16,980 nt of DNA. Origin: Pseudomonadota bacterium (lineage in GTDB: Bacteria; Pseudomonadota; Alphaproteobacteria; Rhodobacterales; Rhodobacteraceae). The translations under genes and the position numbers were made by a program. This document shows, piece after piece, positions 1-7,001 of the stretch. The notes beneath the pieces are model-generated. The model made no database searches and had not been told where the DNA came from. It was given only the letters and a program-made list of their open reading frames with translations. The DNA lies in assembly GCA_022573605.1 (NCBI GenBank), contig JACZTQ010000033.1, forward strand, positions 1 to 16,980. Direction: 5' to 3'. Each line of letters begins with the position of its first letter. Within the stretch, counting starts at the first letter, position 1.

Positions 1-263
1 AAGAACTGCACCTTCTTGCCGGTGACCGCTTCCATATGGGCCAGGAAATCCGACCACGCCTCGGCGTAGACCGCCGGATCCTCGACCGGGGTGTAGGCGA
101 AGATCAGCGTGTCGGGGTCGACCAGTTGCGACGGGTCGGTCGGGATGTCGGCGATCAGGTCGCCGTCGGCATCGGTGTAGCGGCTGTCGAGCGTGAACTC
201 GGCCTGAGCCGTGCCGGCCATCGCCAGGACGGCGGCGAGCGCCAGTGATAGAAGTTGTTTCAT
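1..263 (-). CDS. phnD: PhnD-type phosphonate/phosphite ABC transporter substrate-binding protein (5' part only)
   Basis: This is the N-terminal 87 residues of a periplasmic binding protein that continues beyond the left edge. It opens with a signal peptide (MKQLLSLALAAVLAMAGTAQA, cleavage after residue 21). After a short linker comes TLIFAYTPVEDPAVYAEAW and then SDFLAHMEAVTGKKVQFF, which is the characteristic start of the PhnD/PtxB/HtxB binding-protein family (established family knowledge). The start at 263 is supported by AAGGGAGG about six bases upstream. Such proteins deliver phosphonate, phosphite or phosphate to a PhnCE-type transporter; which ligand cannot be told from this fragment. 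It follows the phnS2-T2-U2 transporter on the same strand after 292 bp, so a shared role in organophosphonate scavenging is likely (inference). Confidence 0.85.
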   Translation of the reverse strand, partial: MKQLLSLALAAVLAMAGTAQAEFTLDSRYTDADGDLIADIPTDPSQLVDPDTLIFAYTPVEDPAVYAEAWSDFLAHMEAVTGKKVQF

Positions 264-555
264 TTGTTCCTCCCTTGAGAGGCCGCCCGAGCGGCGGCCC
301 GAATCGTTCGCGGTCCTTGTTCCGGATTCGTCGAACCTGCGATCAGAAGAGTAACGAAACATGTTTGTGATCAAGAGGAAAGGGTATTTGACCGCAGATG
401 CGCCGAAGACGGTGACATAGTGGAAAGCTCGAAGCCGGGCGGTCTGGATGGGCGACTTCCATAAACCGGGCCAACAGGTCTGTCTAAATTGACGATTTGA
501 TCGATGGTCAGAGCCTGGGTTGCCCGGCAAACCCGCCCGGCGGCGCGCCTCGCCG
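264..555. other. Intergenic region between phnU2 and phnD with a leader hairpin
   Basis: No gene is visible in these 292 bases. A perfect 7-bp hairpin (GGCCGCC, loop CGAGC, GGCGGCC) lies at 281-299, just upstream of the phnD ribosome binding site on the minus strand. It has no T-tract, so it is more a leader structure than a terminator. A 10-bp palindrome AAACATGTTT sits at 357-366. I could not find a convincing sigma-70 promoter or a PhoB box. Whether phnD has its own promoter or is read through from phnU2 is unresolved. Confidence 0.5.
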
Positions 556-2580
556 TTATTTGAACCGCCAGGCCTGGGTGCGTTTCAGCACCCCCTTCGA
601 GATCGCCACATGGATCAGGCGCGCCACCGCGTTGGTGTAGAAGATCATCATCCCCATCGCCGCCGCCGGCGCGACATCGCCGGCGTCGTCCATGTTCAGC
701 ACCGCCACCGAGGCCAGCGTGGTGGTCGGCGAATAGAGGAACACCACCGCCGAGACCGTGGTCATGGCGTTGACGAACAGATAGATCGAGATGTCCAGCA
801 CCGAGGGCAGGCAGACCGGCACGGTGACCCGCGCGAACAGCTTGTAGAATGGCTGCTTCAGCGAGGCGGCGACCGATTCGAACTCGATGTCCATCTGCTT
901 CAGCGCCGTCACCGCGGTCAGATGCGACACCGTGTAGAAATGGGTCACGGTGCAGATCACCAGGATCGCCATGGTGCCATAGATGAAATTCAGCGGGTTG
1001 GCGGGGTTGTTGAAGAAGAAGATATAAGCCAGCCCCAGCACCATGCCGGGGATCGCCATCGGCAGCATCGCCAGGAACTGGAACACCGAACGCCCGGCGC
1101 CGAACCCCTTGGTCTTCTCGACCATGTAGGCCCCGGTGAAGACCACCACGGTGCCGATCAGCGCGGTCATCAGCGCCATCCGGATCGAGTTGCGGTAGGA
1201 CGCCCAGCCGCCGCCGTCCATCACGTCGAAAGCGTAGTTCTTCAGGCTCAGGCTCAAATCGTAGGGCCAGAACTTGACCAGCGCGGCGAACTGGCAGACC
1301 CCCAGTATCCCGACGATGAAGACCGCGACCAGCCCGCAATAACTGAAGCAGAGCCAGTCGAAGCGGCGGTGCGGTTTCGGCTGGTAGGGCACCGAGCGGG
1401 TCGTCAGCATCGCCACCTGGCGCTTCTGCACGTACCGGTCCACGCTGAAGGCGATCAGCGCCGGGACCAGCAGCACCACCGAGACCACGGCGCCCATCTC
1501 GAAGTTCTGCTGGCCGATCACCTGTTTGTAGATATCGACCGCCAGCATGTTGTATTGGCCGCCGATCACCTTGGGCAGGCCGAAATCGGTGATCACCAGG
1601 TTGAAGACCACGAAGGAGGCCGAGATCAGCCCGTAGCGCGCCCCCGGGATGGTGACGGTCCAGAAGGTCTTCCAGCGGCTCGCCTTGAGCGACACCGCCG
1701 CCTCGTAGAGCCGCGCGTCCGAGATCGCCAGCGCCGTGGTGATGATGATCATCGCGTGCGGGAAGGTGAAGAAGACCGAGCCGATGACGATGCCGATCGG
1801 GCCGTAGATCTCCTCGCCCATCAGCAATTCCCGGATCATCCCCTGTCGGCCGAACAGATAGACCAGGGCGATGCCCGGCAACAGCGAGGGCACCAGGATC
1901 GGCATCACCGCGACCAGCCGGAAGAAACCCTTGAAGCGCATGCAACTCCGGTTCAGCGCATAGGCGAAGCCGAAGGCGAGACTGACGGTGATGACGGTGC
2001 TGATCAGCGAGATCAGCAGCGAGTTCTGGATCGAGCGGAACAGCGCCGGGGTCGAGAAATAGCTGACGAAGTTGTCGAGACCGCGCGACGCCACCGGGCG
2101 CAGCATGACCCGGCGGAAATCGTTCGAGGTGACTTGCGACCACTCGGTGCCGAGGTGGCGCTCCGAGCCGATCAGATAGGTGGCGCCCGCGGTGGTGCCG
2201 CGAATGCGGTACAGCACCGGGCTGCGGAAGGCGAAATCGGGGAAGAACAGGGTTGCGGGCAGGCGCCCGTCGGAGCTGGTGGTCAGTTTTTCGGGCGGCA
2301 CCGCGCCCAGTTCCCGGTTCAGGGTCTCGGCGCTGACCGGCGGGGCGGTGAAGTTTCCGGCCTGGTCGCTGACCTGGAACTCGTAGGTGGCCAGATCGAA
2401 GCCGTAGGTGGTGAACGACTTCGACAGCATGACGTAGAGCGGCATCGCCAGCGCCACCACCAGGTAGACCATGATCGCCAGCATGTAGCCGCGCATGATG
2501 TAGTCGTCGCGGCCCAGCTTGGCGCGGAGTGGGCGGCCGGTGGGGGGCCTGACAGGGGCCGCGTCAGCCGTGACGCTCAT
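556..2580 (-). CDS. Putative 2-aminoethylphosphonate ABC transporter, fused permease (PhnU2-like)
   Basis: Inner-membrane permease of 674 residues made of two fused permease domains. Each half carries the cytoplasmic EAA loop that docks the ATPase: EAAVSLKASRWKTFWTVTIPG at about residues 293-313 and ESVAASLKQPFYKLFARVTVPV at about 568-589. The C-terminal stretch SVAVLNMDDAGDVAPAAAMG (624-643) is typical of the putative 2-aminoethylphosphonate permease family (TIGR03262, PhnU2), a relative of the FbpB/SfuB iron permeases. A predicted first membrane segment (about 32-52) is followed by some 110 hydrophilic residues (55-170) before the first permease core; family members as I recall them are nearer 550 residues. 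The start codon overlaps the phnT2 stop by 4 bp, so the genes are co-transcribed and likely coupled. An iron-transport role cannot be excluded from sequence, but the PhnD neighbour favours phosphonates. Confidence 0.85.
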   Translation of the reverse strand: MSVTADAAPVRPPTGRPLRAKLGRDDYIMRGYMLAIMVYLVVALAMPLYVMLSKSFTTYGFDLATYEFQVSDQAGNFTAPPVSAETLNRELGAVPPEKLTTSSDGRLPATLFFPDFAFRSPVLYRIRGTTAGATYLIGSERHLGTEWSQVTSNDFRRVMLRPVASRGLDNFVSYFSTPALFRSIQNSLLISLISTVITVSLAFGFAYALNRSCMRFKGFFRLVAVMPILVPSLLPGIALVYLFGRQGMIRELLMGEEIYGPIGIVIGSVFFTFPHAMIIITTALAISDARLYEAAVSLKASRWKTFWTVTIPGARYGLISASFVVFNLVITDFGLPKVIGGQYNMLAVDIYKQVIGQQNFEMGAVVSVVLLVPALIAFSVDRYVQKRQVAMLTTRSVPYQPKPHRRFDWLCFSYCGLVAVFIVGILGVCQFAALVKFWPYDLSLSLKNYAFDVMDGGGWASYRNSIRMALMTALIGTVVVFTGAYMVEKTKGFGAGRSVFQFLAMLPMAIPGMVLGLAYIFFFNNPANPLNFIYGTMAILVICTVTHFYTVSHLTAVTALKQMDIEFESVAASLKQPFYKLFARVTVPVCLPSVLDISIYLFVNAMTTVSAVVFLYSPTTTLASVAVLNMDDAGDVAPAAAMGMMIFYTNAVARLIHVAISKGVLKRTQAWRFK

Positions 2581-3728
2581 GATTCCCCGACTGTCTGGGC
2601 GAATGCCATCAGCCGCGCCGCCGGCAGTTCGATCGTCATCGCGTCGCCCTCGGTCAGCGCCAGGTGGCGCGCCGCGTTGATCGAGAGGTCCGCCACCAGC
2701 TCGATGCCGCCCAACCGCGGGCCGCCAAGCCGGGTGCGCCAGAACGAGCCGAGGAATTCCATCTCGTCGACGATGACGTCGATCACGTTGCTGGCGCCGT
2801 TCTCATCCGAGGGGCCCTCGGGGCGGTAGCCGGCCCGGTGCGGGATCACGTCTTCGGGGCGGATCACCGCCACCACCTCGGCGCCCTCGGCGAAACCATG
2901 CGCCACGCTGTCCAGGGTCATGCCGCCGAAGCTCAGGCTGTCCGGCCCGGCGGCGCGGGCCTCGATCTTGTTGGTCTCGCCGATGAAGTCGGCCACGAAC
3001 AGGGTTTTGGGTTCGCGGTAGATCTCGGTCGGCGTGCCGATCTGCTCGATCACCCCCTGGTTCATCACCACGATGCGGTCGGCCATCGACAGCGCCTCCT
3101 CCTGGTCGTGGGTGACCATCACCGTGGTGATGCCGAGCTTGCGCTGCAACTCCTTGACCTCGTGGCGCAGGTAGACCCGCACCTTGGCGTCCAGCGCCGA
3201 CAGCGGCTCGTCCAGCAGCAACAGCCCCGGCGAGGTGGCGATGGCGCGCGCCAGCGCGATGCGCTGCTGCTCGCCGCCCGACAGTTGGGCGGGATATTTC
3301 TCGCTGTGAGCCGCGAGGCCGACCAGATCGAGCAATTCGGCGACCCGGGCCGCGATCTCCGTCTTCGAGCGCCCTGCGTTCTCCAGCCCGAAGGCGATGT
3401 TCTTCCTGATGGTCAGGTTCGGGAACAGCGCGTAGGACTGGAACACGATGCCGAAATCGCGCTGCGCCGGGGGCAGGGTCGAGATATCGCGCCCGCCTTG
3501 CTCGACGATGCCGGAGGTTTGCAGGTCGAGCCCGGCGATGGCGCGCAACAGCGTGGTCTTGCCGCAGCCCGAGGGGCCGAGGAAGCAGACGAACTCGCCG
3601 TCGAAAATCTCCAGCGAGATATCCTTCAGCGCCTGGAAATCGCCGAACGACTTCCACAGGTTGCTGATCCGCAGATAGATCGCCGGTGCGGCGGTCTCGG
3701 CGGTCTTGGTGGCCTCGGTCACGCTCAT
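2577..3728 (-). CDS. Putative 2-aminoethylphosphonate ABC transporter, ATP-binding protein (PhnT2-like)
   Basis: ATPase of 383 residues that powers the adjoining fused permease. Its motifs are complete and in order: Walker A GPSGCGKT at 51-58, Q-loop Gln97 (IVFQSY), signature LSGGE at 149-153, Walker B LLLLDEP at 169-175 and switch His207 (VMVTHD). Residues from about 240 onward form a TOBE-like C-terminal region (FADFIGETN-type junction, AVIRPEDV near 290), as in PotA/FbpC-type importers. The best family fit is PhnT2 (TIGR03265), chosen mainly because of the neighbours. The start MSVTEATK lies 120 bp downstream of the binding-protein stop, and the gene ends in an ATGA overlap with the permease. 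FbpC-like iron or PotA-like polyamine ATPases look similar, so substrate assignment rests on context. Confidence 0.85.
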   Translation of the reverse strand: MSVTEATKTAETAAPAIYLRISNLWKSFGDFQALKDISLEIFDGEFVCFLGPSGCGKTTLLRAIAGLDLQTSGIVEQGGRDISTLPPAQRDFGIVFQSYALFPNLTIRKNIAFGLENAGRSKTEIAARVAELLDLVGLAAHSEKYPAQLSGGEQQRIALARAIATSPGLLLLDEPLSALDAKVRVYLRHEVKELQRKLGITTVMVTHDQEEALSMADRIVVMNQGVIEQIGTPTEIYREPKTLFVADFIGETNKIEARAAGPDSLSFGGMTLDSVAHGFAEGAEVVAVIRPEDVIPHRAGYRPEGPSDENGASNVIDVIVDEMEFLGSFWRTRLGGPRLGGIELVADLSINAARHLALTEGDAMTIELPAARLMAFAQTVGES

Positions 3729-3810
3729 CGGGCGCCCCCCCCTTGCGACGCCGGCCGGGCGGCGAAGCTCTCGCGTCGCATGATCCCCGTCCCCGGGGGA
3801 TTTTGCAGAC

Positions 3811-3833
3811 GGGCGCCGCCAGCGGCGGCGCCC
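3811..3833 (-). other. Strong intercistronic hairpin between phnS2 and phnT2
   Basis: Perfect 10-bp stem GGGCGCCGCC / GGCGGCGCCC with a 3-nt loop, located 16 bp past the binding-protein stop codon. There is no T-tract on the minus strand (next bases GTCTGC), so it is unlikely to be a full terminator. Hairpins at this place in ABC operons often protect the upstream binding-protein message from 3' exonucleases or attenuate readthrough (known behaviour, inferred here). Confidence 0.65.
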
Positions 3834-3848
3834 GGTTAGGTGGTCGGG

Positions 3849-4871
3849 TCAGTTCTTCGGGTCCGACTTCGAGTCGTAGCGCGACTGCCATTCGGTGAGA
3901 ATGGCCTTGCGGTTGTTGGCCGCCCATTCGAAGTCGTTCTCGATCATCGCCTCGAGCAGCCCCTCCGGGAAGTGCTCGACCGGCTTGGCGACGCCCGGCA
4001 TGGCGACGACCGCGTAGCCGGTGTTGTACATCTCGTTCGCGGTGCGGGTGATCGACCAGTCGACCAGCGTCTTCGCCGCTTCGAGATTGGCCGTGCCGGC
4101 GATGATGCCGGTGGCCTCCATGTCCCAGCCGACGCCTTCGGACGGCACGATGATCTCCAGCGGCGCGCCGGCCGCCTTCGACTTGGCGCCCCGGAAGGCG
4201 AACGAGATGCCGATCGGGATCTCCCCGGCGGCGGCCAGCTTGCAGGGCTTCGAGCCGGAATGGGTGTAGCGCGCGATGTTCTCGTGCAGCGCGTCCATGA
4301 AGGCCCAGCCGCCCTCCTCGCCGAACATCTGCAGCCAGCTCGACACATCGAGGAAACCGGTGCCCGACGAGTTCGGGTTCGGCATGATCAGATGGTTCTT
4401 GTAGACCGGATCGGTCAGATCCTTCCACGAGGTCGGCACCGGCAGGCCCAGCTTGCCGGCCTCGACGGTGTTGTAGCAGACCGCCGCGACCCAGGCGTCC
4501 ATCCCGACCCAGGCCGGTGGGTTGCTGTTATCGACGAACTTCGGATCCAGCTTCTCGACGCCGGCCGGCGCATAGGCCTCCAGCATGCCCTCCGCTTTCA
4601 TCAGCAACAGCGAGGTTGCGGCCAGGCCCCAGATCAAATCGGCCTGCGGATTGTTCCTCTCCGCCAGCAGTTTGGCGGTGATGATGCCGGTCGAGTCACG
4701 GACCCAGTTGATCTTGATGTCCGGGTGATCCTGGTTGAAGGTCTCGGCGTAGCGCTTGAGATCCTCGGCCTCGACGGCGGTGTAGACGGTGAGTTCCGTC
4801 TGTGCCATCGCGTTCGAGGCGACGAACAGACCGGCGGCGATCGCGCACCAGAAGTTTTTGTGTAAGCTCAT
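3849..4871 (-). CDS. Putative 2-aminoethylphosphonate-binding periplasmic protein (PhnS2-like)
   Basis: Periplasmic substrate-binding protein of 340 residues. A signal peptide (MSLHKNFWCAIAAGLFVASNAMA, cleavage after residue 23) is followed by ELTVYTAVEAEDLKRYAETF, the usual start of the Fe(III)/AEP binding-protein fold. Further family features are WVRDSTGIITAKLLAERNNP (about residues 56-75), ADLIWGLA, PNSSGTGFL and GIAYG-like GISFAFRG. The best fit is PhnS2 (TIGR03261); related proteins are called AepX in marine bacteria. The reading frame is open upstream to 4991, but I chose ATG 4871: it gives a clean signal peptide and has AGGGAG about 10 bases upstream. It is the first gene of a minus-strand operon with phnT2 and phnU2. 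An FbpA-like iron binder is the main alternative. Confidence 0.83.
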   Translation of the reverse strand: MSLHKNFWCAIAAGLFVASNAMAQTELTVYTAVEAEDLKRYAETFNQDHPDIKINWVRDSTGIITAKLLAERNNPQADLIWGLAATSLLLMKAEGMLEAYAPAGVEKLDPKFVDNSNPPAWVGMDAWVAAVCYNTVEAGKLGLPVPTSWKDLTDPVYKNHLIMPNPNSSGTGFLDVSSWLQMFGEEGGWAFMDALHENIARYTHSGSKPCKLAAAGEIPIGISFAFRGAKSKAAGAPLEIIVPSEGVGWDMEATGIIAGTANLEAAKTLVDWSITRTANEMYNTGYAVVAMPGVAKPVEHFPEGLLEAMIENDFEWAANNRKAILTEWQSRYDSKSDPKN

Positions 4872-4972
4872 GATTTTTGGACTCCCTGTCGTCAGGTTTA
4901 TGTTCTTGTTGGTTCGCAGAGGCGGCTCCGGTTGACGGCCGGATCGGGACCGCGGCGCCAGAGAGCCTCGTC

Positions 4973-4990
4973 TGGGCGCAATTGTGCCCA
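4973..4990. promoter_or_regulatory. Operator-like 18-bp palindrome upstream of phnS2
   Basis: TGGGCGCAATTGTGCCCA is symmetric except for one G/T mismatch pair. It lies about 100 bp upstream of the phnS2 start and covers the candidate -10 element on the minus strand, which is where a repressor would bind. No regulator gene is encoded in the window, so the binding protein is unknown. Confidence 0.45.
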
Positions 4991-5008
4991 CGCCGGATCG
5001 ATTGGCAA
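4981..5008 (-). promoter_or_regulatory. Candidate sigma-70 promoter for phnS2-T2-U2
   Basis: On the minus strand TTGCCA (5003-5008, five of six to TTGACA) is separated by 16 bp from CACAAT (4981-4986, four of six to TATAAT). The predicted transcript would have a leader of roughly 100 nt before the phnS2 start at 4871. An AT-rich run (CTTTTCTTTT on the plus strand) lies immediately upstream and could act as an UP-like element. Confidence 0.4.
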
Positions 5009-5055
5009 TTCTTTTCTTTTCCTGCGGCGGGCCGGATGCGCCCGGGCGACCGGCA

Positions 5056-5075
5056 AAAACCGGGTAAAACCGGGT
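5056..5075 (+). repeat. Tandem 10-bp repeat in the divergent regulatory region
   Basis: AAAACCGGGT occurs twice head to tail without interruption. A 10-bp period places both copies on the same face of the helix, as for paired regulator sites. It lies between the candidate phnS2 promoter and the start of the binding-protein gene at 5278. The rest of 4872-5277 holds no gene; a TTGACA at 5142-5147 has no good -10 partner. Confidence 0.5.
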
Positions 5076-5277
5076 GCGCCGGAGCCGTCGCGCCGATCGG
5101 GCCGCGTGCGGTAACGCCGCGGCAATTCACCGCTTCGCGGGTTGACAACCTTGGGCCGCGCGCAGACGGTGACAATCCGGAACCGGGCGGTCCGCGGAGT
5201 CGCATGACAATGCTGTGAAAGGCCAGCGGCCACGGAGCCCAATCAATCCAATGAACCCACAGATAGGGGAGGTTTCC

Positions 5278-6816
5278 ATGATATTCTTCCGTTCCATCGC
5301 CGGGGCCGCGGTCGTTGCCGTCGCCCTGGCCGGCGCCGGTCTTGCGAATGCCAAGACGCTGACGATGGCCTATGACGCCGATCCGGTCTCGCTGGACCCG
5401 CACGAGCAACTCTCCGGCGGCACCTTGCAGCTTTCGCACATGCTGTTCGATCCGCTGGTGCGCTGGACCAAGGCGCTGGGCTTCGAGGGCCGCATCGCCG
5501 AGAGCTGGGAGCGTCTCGACGCCACCACCGTGCGCTTCCACCTGCGCCAGGGGGTCAAGTTCCACTCCGGCAACACCCTGACCGCGGCCGATGTGCTGTG
5601 GACCTTCGAGCGGCTGCAAAGCTCGCCCGACTTCAAGGGTATCTTCGTGCCGTTCAAGGCGATGAACGTGATCGACGACCACACCATCGACATCGTCACC
5701 GACGGGCCGTTCCCGCTGGTGCTGCACAACGCCACCTACATCTTCACCATGGACAGCAAGTTCTACGAGGGCCGCTCCGAGATCGTCAAACATGGCGACA
5801 GCTTCGCTTCGCAGAACGCCTCCGGCACCGGGCCGTTCATCATCACCGACCGCGAGCAGGGCGTGCGGATCGAGTTCAAGCGCTTCGCCGACTACTGGGA
5901 CACCGCCTCGCCCGGCAATGTCGACAAGATCGTGTTCACGCCGATCTCCGAGGCCCCGACCCGGGTGGCGGCGCTGCTGTCGGGCGATGTCGACTTCATC
6001 GCCCCGGTGCCGCCGAGCGACATGGCGCGCATCGACGCCGATCCGAATGTCGATCTGGTCACCATGACCGGCACCCGCATCATCACCTTGCAGATGAACC
6101 AGGACCGGGTCGAGGCCTTCAAGGACGTCCGGGTGCGCCAGGCGATCACCTATGCGATCAACAACCGGGGCATCGCCGAGAAGATCATGAAGGGTTTCGG
6201 CACCGCCGCGGCGCAGATGAGCCCCGAGGGCTATCTCGGCTACAACGAGGCGCTGACACCGCGCTTCGATCTGGCCAAGGCGCAGGCGCTGATGGAAGAG
6301 GCGGGCCATGGCGACGGCTTCACGATCTCGATGATGTGCCCGAACAACCGCTATGTGAACGACGCCAAGATCTGCGAGGCGGCCGCCAACATGCTGGCCA
6401 AGATCAAGATCACGGTCAATCTCAGCACCATGCCGAAGGCCCAGTACTGGCCCAAGTACGACGAGCGCGCGGCCGACATCATGATGATCGGCTGGCACTC
6501 CGACACCGAGGACTCGGCGAACTTCTACGAGTTCCTGGCGATGACCCCGAACGCCGACACCGGCCGGGGCCAGTACAACTCGGGCGCCTACTCGAACGCC
6601 GAGGTCGATAGCCTGACCGAGGCCAGCCTGCTGGAGACCGACGACGCCAAGCGGGCCGGGATGCTGCGCAAGATCGAGCAGATCCTGTTCGACGAGGCGG
6701 CCTACGTGCCGCTGCACTGGCAGGATCTCTCCTGGGCGGCGCGCAAGGGCGTGGGCATCGAGGCGGTGATCAACGTGCAGAACTTCCCCTATCTCGGGGA
6801 TCTGGTCATCGAGTGA
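5278..6816 (+). CDS. ABC transporter substrate-binding protein, family 5 (dipeptide/oligopeptide type, DppA/OppA-like)
   Basis: Periplasmic solute-binding protein of 512 residues, the usual length for SBP_bac_5. A signal peptide (MIFFRSIAGAAVVAVALAGAGLANA, cleavage after residue 25, no lipobox) is followed by the family pattern: DADPVSLDPH, HMLFDPLVRW, AESWERLDATTVRFHLRQGVKFHSG near residues 75-105, SGTGPF, and FKDVRVRQAITYAINN near 280. I chose ATG 5278 because GGGGAGG lies seven bases upstream and the signal peptide begins there; a longer frame from GTG 5215 adds an unconvincing extension. It is divergent from phnS2. Its permease and ATPase partners follow on the same strand, but a terminator and an unrelated ATPase gene come between. 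The substrate could be a peptide, opine, nickel chelate or another small molecule. Confidence 0.9.
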   Translation: MIFFRSIAGAAVVAVALAGAGLANAKTLTMAYDADPVSLDPHEQLSGGTLQLSHMLFDPLVRWTKALGFEGRIAESWERLDATTVRFHLRQGVKFHSGNTLTAADVLWTFERLQSSPDFKGIFVPFKAMNVIDDHTIDIVTDGPFPLVLHNATYIFTMDSKFYEGRSEIVKHGDSFASQNASGTGPFIITDREQGVRIEFKRFADYWDTASPGNVDKIVFTPISEAPTRVAALLSGDVDFIAPVPPSDMARIDADPNVDLVTMTGTRIITLQMNQDRVEAFKDVRVRQAITYAINNRGIAEKIMKGFGTAAAQMSPEGYLGYNEALTPRFDLAKAQALMEEAGHGDGFTISMMCPNNRYVNDAKICEAAANMLAKIKITVNLSTMPKAQYWPKYDERAADIMMIGWHSDTEDSANFYEFLAMTPNADTGRGQYNSGAYSNAEVDSLTEASLLETDDAKRAGMLRKIEQILFDEAAYVPLHWQDLSWAARKGVGIEAVINVQNFPYLGDLVIE

Positions 6817-6858
6817 CCAAGGGATCGCGGGGGCCGAGCGGCCCCGGTGCAGTGATCG

Positions 6859-6888
6859 CGGGCCGCCCGGAGACGGGCGGCCCGTTTT
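6859..6888 (+). terminator. Intrinsic terminator or attenuator after the binding-protein gene
   Basis: An 11-bp perfect GC stem (CGGGCCGCCCG / CGGGCGGCCCG) is closed by a GAGA (GNRA-type) tetraloop and followed by TTTT. A second hairpin without a T-tract (GGGGCC, loop GAGC, GGCCCC) precedes it at 6830-6845. The pair would stop most transcription after the binding-protein gene, giving it excess over the permeases if readthrough is partial. Confidence 0.8.
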
Positions 6889-6949
6889 CCCGGAAACGCG
6901 CCGCCGGCAATCCTGAACGGGGGTCGGGCGGCGGTTATTATCAAAATTA

Positions 6950-6978
6950 TTCGAATTAACAAACCTTGTTAATTTGAA
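6950..6978. promoter_or_regulatory. Long palindromic operator candidate upstream of the AAA ATPase gene
   Basis: The perfect 9-bp arms AATTAACAA (6954-6962) and TTGTTAATT (6966-6974) surround a 3-bp centre. The symmetry resumes outside a single mismatch with TTC (6950-6952) and GAA (6976-6978), so 12 of 13 pairs match. The right arm contains the candidate -35 box of the ATPase promoter, so a bound dimer would block it. The ATPase has a predicted C-terminal winged helix and could itself be the regulator (inference). Confidence 0.55.
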
Positions 6979-6993
6979 AAATATACATAATAT
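6966..6993 (+). promoter_or_regulatory. AT-rich promoter for the AAA ATPase gene, probably leaderless
   Basis: TTGTTA (6966-6971) and TAATAT (6988-6993) are 16 bp apart; CATAAT at 6986-6991 is an alternative -10. Either predicts transcription starting at about 6998-7002, which is the ATG itself. No Shine-Dalgarno sequence precedes the ATG, which fits a leaderless message. The stretch 6937-7001 is far richer in A and T than the surrounding DNA. Confidence 0.5.
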
Positions 6994-7001
6994 GTGTATC
7001 T

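Noticed and set aside
520..2829. Very long plus-strand frame (769 codons) across the phnU2 region
   Set aside because: It is antisense to a clear permease gene, and its product is an Arg/His/Asp-rich string typical of the complementary strand of GC-rich DNA; no domain is recognisable.
3849..4991. Longer start for phnS2 at 4991
   Set aside because: It would put about 40 polar, Arg-rich residues before a perfect signal peptide and extend across the predicted promoter; ATG 4871 has a ribosome binding site.
5142..5177. TTGACA at 5142-5147 as a -35 box for the family 5 binding-protein gene
   Set aside because: No TATAAT-like sequence lies 16-18 bp downstream; GACAAT at 5172-5177 is too far away.
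4696..6717. Long minus-strand frame (673 codons) across the family 5 binding-protein gene
   Set aside because: It is antisense to a well-supported gene with a signal peptide and strong RBS, and its composition is that of a shadow frame.
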